From assembly GCF_018882405.1 (NCBI RefSeq), contig NZ_JACVOO010000002.1:62001-126000 (forward strand): a stretch of DNA of 64,000 nucleotides, written 5' to 3'. Both the position numbers and the translations under genes were made by a program. The notes beneath the pieces are model-generated. The model was not told the origin of the DNA, made no database searches, and saw nothing but the letters and a program-made list of their open reading frames with translations. Each line of letters opens with the position of its first letter. Within the stretch, counting starts at the first letter, position 1. Positions 7,699 to 16,173 of the stretch are shown piece after piece. The stretch is from Polynucleobacter sp. 31A-FELB. Its GTDB lineage: Bacteria > Pseudomonadota > Gammaproteobacteria > Burkholderiales > Burkholderiaceae.

Positions 7699-10600
7699 AT
7701 GAATTGGACTGACATATTTATTCGTAGACCAGTGCTCTCACTGGTAGTGAGTGCGCTTGTCTTGGTGTTTGGTTTGAAGGCTGTTGGATCTTTGCCGGTC
7801 AATCAATATCCGCAAACCCAAAATGCGATTGTTACGATTACAACCGCCTACTATGGCGCCGATCCTGAGACGATTGCTGGATTTATTACACAACCATTAG
7901 AGACGGCAATTGCTCAGTCTCAGGGTATCGATTATTTGTCGTCAATGAGTGTGAGCGGCCTATCGACGATTACCGCTACTCTCAAACTTAATTACGATTC
8001 CAATGCTGCATTAACCCAAATTCAGACGCAGATTAGCTCGGTCAAGAATCAACTGCCACCCCAAGCTCAGCAACCGGTATTGACTGTGCAAATTGGTCAG
8101 TCGACTGCGGCGATGTACATGGGCTTTTATAGCGATGACATTCCGAACAATGCGATCACCGATTACTTGTTGCGGGTAGTTAAACCAAAGCTGGATGCTG
8201 TAGATGGCGTCCAAAATGCTGAAATCACTGGCGGCAGAAAGTTTGCTCTACGCGCTTGGCTGGATCGCGAGAAGATGGCTGGCCTTGGCGTAGGCGCGGA
8301 TGATGTCTATAGTGCGATGGCCGCCAATAACTACCTATCAGCGGTGGGTAGTACTAAAGGCGACATGGTTGCCGTGGACTTAGTGGCTGGCACGGATCTA
8401 CACACGCTCGATGAGTTCCGCAAATTGGTTGTCAAGAAAGATGGCATCAATATTGTCTATTTAGATCAAGTGGCAACCGTGAGCATGGGCTCCGAGGACT
8501 ACAACACGAATGTTGCATTTAGTGGCAAGCGCTCAGTATTTATTGCCATCAAGGTAGCGCCTCAGGCGAACTTGCTTGATGTAGCTGAACGTGTTCGTGC
8601 CGCGGTGCCAGATATACAGAAGCAGTTGCCAACCGGTATGTCGGGCAAAGTAGTTTATGACTCCACTAAGTTCATTACTACTTCGATTGATGAAGTGGTG
8701 GCTACCTTACTAGAAGCGCTATTGATTGTGACAGTGGTGATCTACCTATTCTTGGGCAGTGCGCGTGCAGTTGCAGTTCCTGTGATTGCGATGCCACTCT
8801 CTTTAATTGGCACATTCTTCTTAATGCAGGTATTGGGTTACTCCATTAATTTACTGACGCTGTTAGCCCTAGTGCTTGCAATTGGCTTGGTAGTGGACGA
8901 TGCCATCATTGTGGTTGAGAACGTTGACCGTCATATGAAGGAAGGTAAGTCGCCATTAGAAGCCTCCTTAATTGCTGCGCGTGAATTAGGCGGTCCAATT
9001 TTGGCAATGACGATTGTGTTGATCGCGGTCTATATTCCAATTGGCTTCCAAGGCGGCTTAACGGGGGCGCTCTTTACCGAGTTTGCCTTTACTTTGGCTA
9101 GTGCGGTGGCTGTATCAGGGTTGATTGCATTGACGCTTTCTCCGATGATGTGCTCACGCATCTTTACTGAAGAGCAAGAAGCCTCCTCCTTTGTACAAAA
9201 GATCGATCGTATTTTTGATAAGGTGCACCACAGTTATCAAACCACTTTGCGTGAACTCTTGAGTACTTGGCAGGTCATCATTGTGATGGGCGTGATTTTG
9301 TTGGGTGGAGTTGCTTACCTTTACGCCACAGCGCGTGCTGAATTAGCACCAACAGAAGACCAGGGCATTGTGTTGATGCAGGCTTCAGGCCCACCCAATA
9401 GTACCGTTAATCAGATGCAGACTTACGCTGATCAGATTTATCAAATATCAGCAGCAGAGCCTGAGTATGAGCAGATGTTCCAGATCACCAGTCCAACCAG
9501 TAGTTTTGGTGGTGTATTGCTTAAGGATTGGGATCAACGCAGTCGTAATGCCACGAAGTTTCAAGAAGATATGCAAAGCAAGTGGAATACGATCGCAGGC
9601 GCTCGCGTAGCAGCCTTCCAGTTCCCAGCTTTGCCTGGTGCGCAGGGATTGCCGGTTCAGGTGGTCATCAACACTACTGAGTCTTACGAGCAGCTCAACG
9701 AAGTATCCCAGGCAGTTTTAGATAAGGCTCGTCGCAGTGGAAATTTCTTCTTCGTGGATTCAGATTTGAAGATTGATAAGCCGCAAGACGTTTTAGAAAT
9801 TGATCGTGAAAAAGTTGCCGCACTAGGTATGACTCAGCAGCAGGTGGGTAGCGCGCTATCTGCTGCTTTGGGTGGCGGTTACGTCAATTACTTCTCTGTA
9901 GCTGGCCGCTCCTATCGCGTTATTCCACAAGTAAAGCAAGTGGACCGCTTAAATCCGGATCAGATCTTGGATTACTACATCCGTACGCCTAGTGGACAGA
10001 TGATTCAGGCGCGCACGATTGCAACGATTAAGCAAAAAGTAGTTCCACAATCTATCAATCACTTTCAGCAACTTAACTCTGCAACGATCTCCGGTGTGAG
10101 TACGCCATTTATTTCTCAAGCGGATTTACTTGAGTTTATGCGTCAAACTTTGAAAGAAGTCGCCCCCAATGGTTACACCATGGATTACGCCGGCCCATCC
10201 CGCCAGTTCATGGCGGAGTCAGGCGGTTTCTTGGTGACGATGTTCTTTGCGATCTTGATCGTGTTCTTAGTCTTAGCTGCACAGTTTGAAAGCTTCCGTG
10301 ATCCGATCGTGATTTTGGTTTCGGTGCCACTTGCCTTGTTTGGCGCCCTTATCTTTATCAACCTTGGATTTACAACCTTGAACGTGTATACCCAGGTTGG
10401 ACTTGTCACATTGATGGGCTTGATCAGTAAGCACGGAATCTTGATTGTGGAATTTGCCAATGAGCTGCAAGAGGCTGGCCGCAGTAAGTTGGACGCTATC
10501 GTAGAAGCAAGTAGTGTGCGTTTGCGCCCGATTCTGATGACTACTGCAGCGATGGTCTTGGGTGTCGTGCCTCTAGTGATCGCCTCTGGCGCCGGCGCTG

Positions 10601-10734
10601 CTGGCCGTCAATCGATGGGTATCGTGATTTTTACTGGTTTATCGATCGGCACTCTGTTTACGCTCTTTGTAGTGCCAGCGATGTACTTGTTTATTGGTGC
10701 AGATCACCATCAGAAGAAATTTAAGCAACAGTAA
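7699..10734 (+). CDS. RND family multidrug efflux permease (HAE1 type)
   Basis: An inner-membrane proton-driven pump of 1011 residues, with twelve expected transmembrane helices and two large periplasmic loops. The family start MNWTDIFIRRPVLS and the TM4 motif GLVVDDAIIVVEN with paired proton-relay aspartates are present. The C-terminal half repeats the fold (LVTLMGLISKHGILIVEFAN, RLRPILMTTAAMVLG). The HAE1 features point to hydrophobic drugs or other amphiphiles rather than metals. It lies 7 bases after the adaptor, completing the order channel-adaptor-pump, and ends at a strong bidirectional terminator. Substrates cannot be assigned. The upstream quinone-stress operon hints at aromatic compounds. 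Confidence 0.96.
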   Translation: MNWTDIFIRRPVLSLVVSALVLVFGLKAVGSLPVNQYPQTQNAIVTITTAYYGADPETIAGFITQPLETAIAQSQGIDYLSSMSVSGLSTITATLKLNYDSNAALTQIQTQISSVKNQLPPQAQQPVLTVQIGQSTAAMYMGFYSDDIPNNAITDYLLRVVKPKLDAVDGVQNAEITGGRKFALRAWLDREKMAGLGVGADDVYSAMAANNYLSAVGSTKGDMVAVDLVAGTDLHTLDEFRKLVVKKDGINIVYLDQVATVSMGSEDYNTNVAFSGKRSVFIAIKVAPQANLLDVAERVRAAVPDIQKQLPTGMSGKVVYDSTKFITTSIDEVVATLLEALLIVTVVIYLFLGSARAVAVPVIAMPLSLIGTFFLMQVLGYSINLLTLLALVLAIGLVVDDAIIVVENVDRHMKEGKSPLEASLIAARELGGPILAMTIVLIAVYIPIGFQGGLTGALFTEFAFTLASAVAVSGLIALTLSPMMCSRIFTEEQEASSFVQKIDRIFDKVHHSYQTTLRELLSTWQVIIVMGVILLGGVAYLYATARAELAPTEDQGIVLMQASGPPNSTVNQMQTYADQIYQISAAEPEYEQMFQITSPTSSFGGVLLKDWDQRSRNATKFQEDMQSKWNTIAGARVAAFQFPALPGAQGLPVQVVINTTESYEQLNEVSQAVLDKARRSGNFFFVDSDLKIDKPQDVLEIDREKVAALGMTQQQVGSALSAALGGGYVNYFSVAGRSYRVIPQVKQVDRLNPDQILDYYIRTPSGQMIQARTIATIKQKVVPQSINHFQQLNSATISGVSTPFISQADLLEFMRQTLKEVAPNGYTMDYAGPSRQFMAESGGFLVTMFFAILIVFLVLAAQFESFRDPIVILVSVPLALFGALIFINLGFTTLNVYTQVGLVTLMGLISKHGILIVEFANELQEAGRSKLDAIVEASSVRLRPILMTTAAMVLGVVPLVIASGAGAAGRQSMGIVIFTGLSIGTLFTLFVVPAMYLFIGADHHQKKFKQQ

Positions 10735-10757
10735 TTTATTCCGCAAATGGTTAAAGA

Positions 10758-10784
10758 AAAAGGGTGAACTCAGTTCACCCTTTT
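10758..10784. terminator. Bidirectional rho-independent terminator
   Basis: A 12-bp perfect stem (AAAAGGGTGAAC with GTTCACCCTTTT) around the loop TCA has an A-tract on one side and a T-tract on the other. It can therefore end both the RND pump transcript and the converging GST transcript. Confidence 0.88.
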
Positions 10785-10801
10785 CAATCGGAGCTTCTGA
10801 C

Positions 10802-11464
10802 TTACTTCACAATATTGAGCTCTTTTTCTGCAACTACGCTGTACTTTGTTTCCGCCTCTATGCGTTGCATCCATGCTTCGACGTTCTGCAAAGAAAGACG
10901 TGGCCCAGTTTGCTCTGGAAAGGTTTCATTTAATAGAATCCATCTACTTACACAAAGTGCCAGTGGAATATCCCCAATGTTGAAAGAGTCTTCTGAGCAA
11001 TAACGTTGATTGGCCAGCTGTTGATCAAGTAATGCGAGGAAAGCATTGGTATCTTGATATGCCTTGCGAATGACTTCGTAGTTTCTTTCGTTTTCAGGCG
11101 TCCGAGTTAGCCCAAGAAATGCAACGCGCAAACTTGGCCACATCGTACCTAGTTGCCAATCCATCCACTTCTCAGATTGGTACTGACTAGCGATGTCTGT
11201 TGGAAAGCGCTTCGACTTATCGTACTGACGAACCAGATATCGCAAGATGGTGTTGGATTCCCAGAGTACAAGATCACCGTCTTGCAGAGTCGGGACTAAG
11301 CCATTGGGGTTGAGTGCTAGAAATTCAGGGGTGCGATTTTTGCCAAAGTGAAGGCCTGCATCAATGCGCTCAAAATCTTTACTCTCTTCTAGCCCTAGCT
11401 CCGCAAGGCACCACAAGACCTTTTGCACATTGATGGAACTTTTTCTTCCCCATAAGCGAATCAT
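10802..11464 (-). CDS. Glutathione S-transferase family protein
   Basis: A 220-residue cytosolic GST. The N-terminal thioredoxin-like domain (residues 1-80) begins MIRLWGRKSSINVQKVLW, where the serine pair is the likely glutathione-activating site, and includes PNGLVPTLQDGDLVLWESN, the cis-proline and glutathione-binding loop. An all-helical C-terminal domain follows (NIGDIPLALCVSRW). It is the last gene of a reverse-strand trio with a flavin reductase (22 bases upstream) and a small lipoprotein. The window also encodes gshA, gshB, grxC and a glutathione peroxidase. Substrate is unknown. Confidence 0.9.
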   Translation of the reverse strand: MIRLWGRKSSINVQKVLWCLAELGLEESKDFERIDAGLHFGKNRTPEFLALNPNGLVPTLQDGDLVLWESNTILRYLVRQYDKSKRFPTDIASQYQSEKWMDWQLGTMWPSLRVAFLGLTRTPENERNYEVIRKAYQDTNAFLALLDQQLANQRYCSEDSFNIGDIPLALCVSRWILLNETFPEQTGPRLSLQNVEAWMQRIEAETKYSVVAEKELNIVK

Positions 11465-11486
11465 GAGAATTCCTATTTTGGTATTT

Positions 11487-11975
11487 TTAAAGTGATGAAT
11501 CTAAGCCCATAAATTTGCTGTGTGCAAATATGAGCGGGTGACTTTCTGGGGTGTGCTTTAGGTTAAGTACTTTAGCGACGATGATGTTGTGATCGCCACC
11601 GGTATGAACAGAAACAGTTTCACACTCAAAGTATGCGCAGCATCCTTCAATTTGGGTAAGCCCGCTTTCTGCAAGCTTATGGGGGATGTTCACAAATTGA
11701 TTTTCTTTTACGGTGGCAAAGTGCATTGCCATTGCTTCTTGTGAGCGCTCCAAGACATGAATTAACTGCTTGTGACCCACTTCAAAATTGGGCATTAAGC
11801 GTGAATGCTTTTTGAGGCTCCACAAGATAAGTGGCGGTTCTAGTGAAACAGTATTGAATGAGCTGATGGTGATGCCGTGAGCATTCTGGTTAGCATCTAA
11901 GCAGGTAATGACTGTGACCCCAGTTGCAAAGGAGGAAAAGCCTTTGCGGAGCTCTTGGGAAGTAAATGGGGTCAT
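11487..11975 (-). CDS. Flavin reductase family protein
   Basis: A 162-residue FMN-binding split-barrel protein of the flavin reductase domain family, which uses NAD(P)H to supply reduced flavin to partner monooxygenases or other acceptors. Recognisable segments are RKGFSSFATGVTVITC near the N-terminus, ITISSFNTVSLEPPLILWSL (the flavin-binding strand-turn-strand) and GGDHNIIVAKVL. No partner monooxygenase is encoded nearby. It lies between the lipoprotein gene and GST with gaps of about 20 bases, so the three are probably co-transcribed. Confidence 0.87.
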   Translation of the reverse strand: MTPFTSQELRKGFSSFATGVTVITCLDANQNAHGITISSFNTVSLEPPLILWSLKKHSRLMPNFEVGHKQLIHVLERSQEAMAMHFATVKENQFVNIPHKLAESGLTQIEGCCAYFECETVSVHTGGDHNIIVAKVLNLKHTPESHPLIFAHSKFMGLDSSL

Positions 11976-11996
11976 CTTATTTGCTTATTTAGCGGC

Positions 11997-12299
11997 TTAC
12001 TTTGCTGCAGTCGGAGCGGGCACATCTACGGGAATAGTTGTGCCTGGAATTGGGTTCATGATTTCATTCTCTTCAGGTTTAACGCATTTAAAGCGATATT
12101 CCTTGCCGGCCTTGGAAAGGAAGCTTGCGCCTTGGTAGAAATCATTCTTACAAGTCGTATTGGCAAAGTCCATCACGTCTTGAGGTGCTGCGCTGGAGGT
12201 AATGAGGCGCATATTGCCCATAGACATATTAATTTGGCTTGAGGAGCATCCGACTAGCGCTAAGCCAGAAACCGCAGTTAATAGTAGAATTTTTTTCAT
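11997..12299 (-). CDS. Small hypothetical lipoprotein
   Basis: I do not recognise a named family. The ATG at 12299 is preceded by a clear GGAGG and gives a 100-residue protein with a lipoprotein signal: basic start MKKILLL, hydrophobic stretch, lipobox LVGC with Cys18. The mature part is short, contains two further cysteines (TTCKND and FKCVKP) that could form a disulfide, and ends in a Pro/Ala-rich tail. An upstream in-frame codon at 12320 adds seven residues and lacks a ribosome site. It heads the lipoprotein-flavin reductase-GST transcript and is divergent from the acuI-like gene. Confidence 0.75.
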   Translation of the reverse strand: MKKILLLTAVSGLALVGCSSSQINMSMGNMRLITSSAAPQDVMDFANTTCKNDFYQGASFLSKAGKEYRFKCVKPEENEIMNPIPGTTIPVDVPAPTAAK

Positions 12300-12386
12300 G
12301 GAAACCTCCATAATCAGCAATGCTCGTTAGGATAAACCTATTACGTACTTGCTGTGGAGAATGCAGCGCTTTTAAAAGGAAGAGAT

Positions 12387-13370
12387 ATGTTCAAGGCTAT
12401 TTTGGTAAATAAGGATGATCAAGGCTATCGCGCTGAGATTGCTCAGGTCGATGAGGCAAGTCTTCCGGAGGGCGATGTCAGAGTTAAGGTGCTCTATTCC
12501 ACGCTAAATTACAAAGATGGTCTAGCCATTACCGGCAAGGGTCCGGTGGTGCGTAGCTTTCCCATGGTTCCAGGTATTGATTTCGCTGGAGAAGTTTTAG
12601 AGAGCGCTAGCCCAGAATTTAAGGCTGGTGACATGGTGTTACTCAATGGTTGGGGCGTTGGTGAAGGTCATTGGGGTGGATTGGCTCAGCAAGCACGCGT
12701 GAAGTCGGACTGGCTCATTCCTTTGCCAAAGGGATTTACTGCTAAGCAGACCCTGGCTATTGGTACTGCTGGCTACACAGCAATGCTGTGTGTGATGGCT
12801 TTGCAAAAGCATGGATTGAAGCCAAGTGATGGCGAGGTCTTAGTGACTGGCGCTGCAGGTGGGGTAGGTAGCTTTGCCATTACTCTTCTAAGTAAGTTGG
12901 GCTTTACGGTTGTTGCCAGTACTGGACGCATGTCTGAGGCTGATTACCTGAAGAAATTGGGTGCGAGTGAAGTGATTGATCGTGCCTCACTCTCGGCTCC
13001 TGGTAAGCCTTTAGCAAAAGAGCGTTGGGCAGCAGTAGTCGATAGCGTTGGTAGTCATACATTAGCAAATGCCTGCGCTCAAACCAAGAGCGATGGTGCG
13101 GTTGCCGCTTGTGGTCTTGCGCAGGGGATGGATTTTCCATCAACTGTTGCGCCATTCATTTTGCGTGGTGTAACTTTGTATGGCATTAATAGTGTGACAG
13201 TGCCAAAAGCAAAACGCATTGCTGCTTATGAACAATTGAGTAAGTTGGTTGATCTCAAAACTCTAGAGGAGATCTCTCACGAAATTAGTTTAGAGGATTC
13301 CATTAAATATGCGGCAGAGCTGATGGCGGGCAATGTGCGCGGCCGCTTAATTGTGAATGTCAATAAATAA
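12387..13370 (+). CDS. acuI: Acrylyl-CoA reductase-like MDR oxidoreductase (AcuI/YhdH family)
   Basis: A 327-residue medium-chain dehydrogenase/reductase without the catalytic zinc. It carries the substrate-domain segment LYSTLNYKDGLAITGKGPV, MVPGIDFAGEV, and a Rossmann NADPH loop VLVTGAAGGVGSFAI followed by STGR. This pattern and length match AcuI/YhdH, which reduces toxic acrylyl-CoA to propionyl-CoA, for instance after DMSP or 3-hydroxypropionate breakdown. The start at 12387 has AAAGGAAG upstream; an earlier in-frame codon at 12354 is unlikely. No DMSP lyase gene is in the window, so a general acrylate-detoxifying role is inferred. Confidence 0.85.
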   Translation: MFKAILVNKDDQGYRAEIAQVDEASLPEGDVRVKVLYSTLNYKDGLAITGKGPVVRSFPMVPGIDFAGEVLESASPEFKAGDMVLLNGWGVGEGHWGGLAQQARVKSDWLIPLPKGFTAKQTLAIGTAGYTAMLCVMALQKHGLKPSDGEVLVTGAAGGVGSFAITLLSKLGFTVVASTGRMSEADYLKKLGASEVIDRASLSAPGKPLAKERWAAVVDSVGSHTLANACAQTKSDGAVAACGLAQGMDFPSTVAPFILRGVTLYGINSVTVPKAKRIAAYEQLSKLVDLKTLEEISHEISLEDSIKYAAELMAGNVRGRLIVNVNK

Positions 13371-13384
13371 GCAATTAATAATGC

Positions 13385-13561
13385 TTACTCTGGTGCTTGA
13401 GGTTTGCGCGTTTCCAGTTTTTCCCAGACCTCAAGCTTGTCAGAGTTAGAAAGTTCCGACCAGTCTGCAATCTCCGATAGTGTACGATAGCAGCCACGGC
13501 AAAAACCGTTTTCAGGGTTAATGTCGCACCAGTTGATGCAAGGTGATGGAACTGTTGTCAA
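13385..13561 (-). CDS. DUF1289 domain-containing protein
   Basis: A tiny protein of the DUF1289 family, recognised from PSPCINWCDINPENGFCRGC followed by YRTLSEIADWSEL. The four cysteines are spaced like a metal site, probably zinc or an Fe-S cluster. Function of the family is unknown. The start is uncertain: I prefer the TTG at 13561 (58 residues), because the alternative TTG at 13594 lies inside the divergent MBL gene and adds an odd hydrophobic leader. A TATTTT hexamer lies 9 bases before the chosen start. Confidence 0.72.
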   Translation of the reverse strand: MTTVPSPCINWCDINPENGFCRGCYRTLSEIADWSELSNSDKLEVWEKLETRKPQAPE

Positions 13562-13569
13562 AGCAAACC

Positions 13570-13576
13570 TAAAATA
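13570..13576. promoter_or_regulatory. Candidate shared -10 region of DUF1289 / MBL hydrolase
   Basis: Forward TAAAAT (13570-13575) lies 8 bases before the MBL start and reverse TATTTT (13576-13571) lies 9 bases before the DUF1289 TTG. Neither gene has a clear Shine-Dalgarno sequence, so very short leaders are likely. No good -35 is evident. Confidence 0.35.
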
Positions 13577-13583
13577 GAAAAAG

Positions 13584-14669
13584 ATGAATACCAAAAACCA
13601 ATCCAGCGATCTTAGTTCTATTCATTATCCCTTAGCCGATGCTTTGCCGGAAGTGGGGAGTTCGATGGAGGTTGCACCTGGTGTTCGTTGGTTGCGGATG
13701 CGTCTACCGTTTGCCTTAGACCACATCAACTTATGGCTGCTACGTGACGAGTTTGAAGGCGTTCAGGGCTGGACCATCGTGGATTGTGGGATTGCTAATG
13801 ATGAGACAAAAGCAGCTTGGAATCAGATCTTTACTACGCAGCTAGATGGCTTGCCGGTGCTGAGGGTGATCGTGACTCATATGCATCCAGACCATGTGGG
13901 ACTCTCTCAATGGCTTTGCGAAAAATGGAATGCGCCGCTCTGGATTTCTATGACGGATTATTTAACTGCGCAATGGCTGAGTCATAAAGAGGGTGGTGCT
14001 GCAGTTGGTGCACGCGCTGGCGGCGGCGGTTCTGCGGATCACTTTCAGAAACACGGATTGATTGCACCAGAAGATTTAGAAAAAATTCGGGCGCGCTCCA
14101 ATTACTACAGCAATATGGTTCCAGGTGTGCCACGGCAATATCGTCGCATCATTGATGGTGAAATGATTTTGATTGGTGGACATGAGTGGCAAGTGATCAT
14201 GGGATTTGGTCATGCGCCTGAACACGCTTCACTCTTTTGCAAAGATCTCAGCGTATTAATCTCTGGAGATATGTTGTTGCCGCGCATCTCCACTAATGTC
14301 AGTGTCAACGATGCTGATCCAGATGCAGATCCTTTGGGTTTATATCTGAGCTCTTTAGATCGATATCTCCCGCTACCCGATGACGCACTCGTACTGCCAT
14401 CGCATGGCAAGCCATTTACAGGAATGAAGCCGCGCATTGACCAATTAAAAGCGCATCATGATGAGCGCTTGGCAGAAACACTTGGAGCATGTGAAAAACC
14501 GGCAACTGCTCGTGAGATAGTGCCGGTTTTATTTAGGCGTGAATTAGATATTCACCAAATGACATTTGCTATGGGTGAGGCTATTGCTCATCTGAATTAC
14601 CTACTTCGTCGAGGAAAGTTGAGTCGCCAGCTTTGCGACGACGGCGTGTTGCGGTTTTGCGTGGTTTAG
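13584..14669 (+). CDS. MBL-fold metallo-hydrolase (LACTB2-like)
   Basis: A 361-residue metallo-beta-lactamase-fold enzyme. The metal motif THMHPDHVG is at residues 98-106 (H99, H101, D103, H104). Further ligands are likely in GFGHAPEH, SGDMLL and LPSHGKP. The last 80 or so residues look like the winged-helix tail of LACTB2-like proteins, so a thioesterase or nuclease activity is possible; the substrate is not evident. A Gly/Ala-rich insert (GARAGGGGSADHF) sits mid-protein. Its last 89 bases overlap the coding end of phaM on the opposite strand. Confidence 0.85.
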   Translation: MNTKNQSSDLSSIHYPLADALPEVGSSMEVAPGVRWLRMRLPFALDHINLWLLRDEFEGVQGWTIVDCGIANDETKAAWNQIFTTQLDGLPVLRVIVTHMHPDHVGLSQWLCEKWNAPLWISMTDYLTAQWLSHKEGGAAVGARAGGGGSADHFQKHGLIAPEDLEKIRARSNYYSNMVPGVPRQYRRIIDGEMILIGGHEWQVIMGFGHAPEHASLFCKDLSVLISGDMLLPRISTNVSVNDADPDADPLGLYLSSLDRYLPLPDDALVLPSHGKPFTGMKPRIDQLKAHHDERLAETLGACEKPATAREIVPVLFRRELDIHQMTFAMGEAIAHLNYLLRRGKLSRQLCDDGVLRFCVV

Positions 14670-15030
14670 AGGCCTTTGTTCCAGACTCTTCAGAAGATCC
14701 GCCAGTAGCGGCAGCAGCAGTTGCTGAAACGGCATCCCCGAATGATTTGAGGGCCATCATGGTGGCATGCTGTACTTCTAAGCCTTGAATCGTTGACTTC
14801 AGGATATTCAGATTGAGGTTGAGCCAGTTTTCAACGCTTTTCAGGTCCTTGATGCGCTTTTCTAGCTCATCGGTATCTAGCCCTGGAAATGCTGAGCCAA
14901 ACCCCCCAGCAGCCTTGGAGGCGTCTGTAGTGAAGGGAAATTGCCCTGGCGTCGATCCGCCTGCTCCCTGGCCCCACATGGTTTTCATCATTTCTAAGCT
15001 TTGATTGAATTCAGGGATAGTTCCAAACAT
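14581..15030 (-). CDS. phaM: PhaM-type polyhydroxyalkanoate granule-associated protein
   Basis: A 149-residue protein matching PhaM of Cupriavidus, which activates PHA synthase and tethers PHB granules to the nucleoid. Visible parts are the N-terminal MFGTIPEFNQSLEMMKTMW, a Gly/Pro linker, the central helix pair (LEKRIKDLKSVENWLNLNL, TIQGLEVQHATMMALK), and a basic tail with TATRRRRKAG that would bind DNA. A GGAG lies 8 bases before the ATG. It implies PHB storage, though no phaC is in the window. The basic tail is encoded antisense to the end of the MBL gene. Confidence 0.85.
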   Translation of the reverse strand: MFGTIPEFNQSLEMMKTMWGQGAGGSTPGQFPFTTDASKAAGGFGSAFPGLDTDELEKRIKDLKSVENWLNLNLNILKSTIQGLEVQHATMMALKSFGDAVSATAAAATGGSSEESGTKASKPRKTATRRRRKAGDSTFLDEVGNSDEQ

Positions 15031-15108
15031 AGGGCGGGCTCCGGGTCAGATAAAAGTGGCTTAATGCCAATACAATAAGAGATTCTAGAGATTAATCCCG
15101 GTTAAGCA

Positions 15109-16173
15109 ATGCAATCTAATGGTTTATCCCAGCCTTACACCCGTGGTCAGGCACTTCCCGAGCTACTGAAGCAGCGCATTCTGATTTTGGATGGCGCTAT
15201 GGGCACCATGATTCAGCAATGCAAGCTCAATGAGGCGGATTACCGTGGATTGCCCACTAGCAAGCGCTTTGAGGCTCATCCTGGTGACATCAAGGGCAAT
15301 AACGAACTCCTAGTTCTCACTCAGCCACAAATCATCAGCAAGATTCATGAGCAGTATTTGGATGCGGGTGCAGACATTATTGAAACCAATACTTTTGGCG
15401 CTACTTCTGTTGCGCAAGAGGATTACAAAATGGCTGGCTTGGCACGTGAGATGAATGTCATCTCTGCTCAATTGGCCCGTGCCGCCTGTGAAAAATACTC
15501 TACGCCAGATAAGCCACGTTTTGCGGCGGGCGCAATTGGACCTACCCCAAAGACGGCCAGCATTTCTCCGGATGTGAATGATCCAGGTGCTCGCAATGTA
15601 ACGTTTGATGCATTGCGCGCTTCCTATCGCGAGCAGATTGAAGGCCTCTTTGAAGGTGGCGTTGATTTATTTTTAGTCGAAACCATTTTCGACACACTGA
15701 ATGCTAAAGCTGCATTGTTTGCCTTGGATGAATTCTTTGAAGAAACTGGCGAGCGTTTGCCAGTGATGATTTCAGGTACGGTTACTGATGCTTCTGGCCG
15801 TATCTTGTCGGGTCAAACAGTCGAAGCATTCTGGAATAGTTTGCGCCACATCAAGCCATTAACTTTTGGTTTGAACTGCGCCTTAGGTGCTGCACTAATG
15901 CGTCCTTATATTGCTGAGCTTGCTCGCATTTGCGATGCCGCTGTATCTTGCTATCCCAATGCCGGCTTGCCCAACCCAATGAGTGATACCGGCTTTGATG
16001 AAACACCAGAAATTACATCCAGCCTTGTCGATGGCTTTGCAAAAGATGGCTTAGTCAATCTCGTAGGTGGTTGCTGTGGAACGACGCCGGACCATATTCG
16101 TGCCATTGCTAATGCGGTTGCTAAGCGCAAGCCACGTGCCTTCTATCGCGAGAGCGCAGAGGTGTCGGCATGA
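15109..16173 (+). CDS. metH: Methionine synthase MetH, homocysteine-binding half
   Basis: This 354-residue protein is the N-terminal homocysteine S-methyltransferase barrel of cobalamin-dependent methionine synthase. It starts the domain with [12 protein letters not shown] and has the three zinc-binding cysteines in GLNCALG and [11 protein letters not shown]. The barrel binds homocysteine and zinc, while the folate and B12 parts are on the next ORF, which overlaps its stop by four bases (ATGA). A two-gene MetH is usual in Burkholderiales, so this is not a frameshift. I see no cobalamin or SAM riboswitch in the 78 bases before it. A TACAAT at 15071 may be the -10. Confidence 0.96.
   Translation: MQSNGLSQPYTRGQALPELLKQRILILDGAMGTMIQQCKLNEADYRGLPTSKRFEAHPGDIKGNNELLVLTQPQIISKIHEQYLDAGADIIETNTFGATSVAQEDYKMAGLAREMNVISAQLARAACEKYSTPDKPRFAAGAIGPTPKTASISPDVNDPGARNVTFDALRASYREQIEGLFEGGVDLFLVETIFDTLNAKAALFALDEFFEETGERLPVMISGTVTDASGRILSGQTVEAFWNSLRHIKPLTFGLNCALGAALMRPYIAELARICDAAVSCYPNAGLPNPMSDTGFDETPEITSSLVDGFAKDGLVNLVGGCCGTTPDHIRAIANAVAKRKPRAFYRESAEVSA

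Noticed and set aside
15031..15108. Possible cobalamin or SAM riboswitch before metH
   Set aside because: The gap is only 78 bases and shows no B12-box or SAM-box-like structure.
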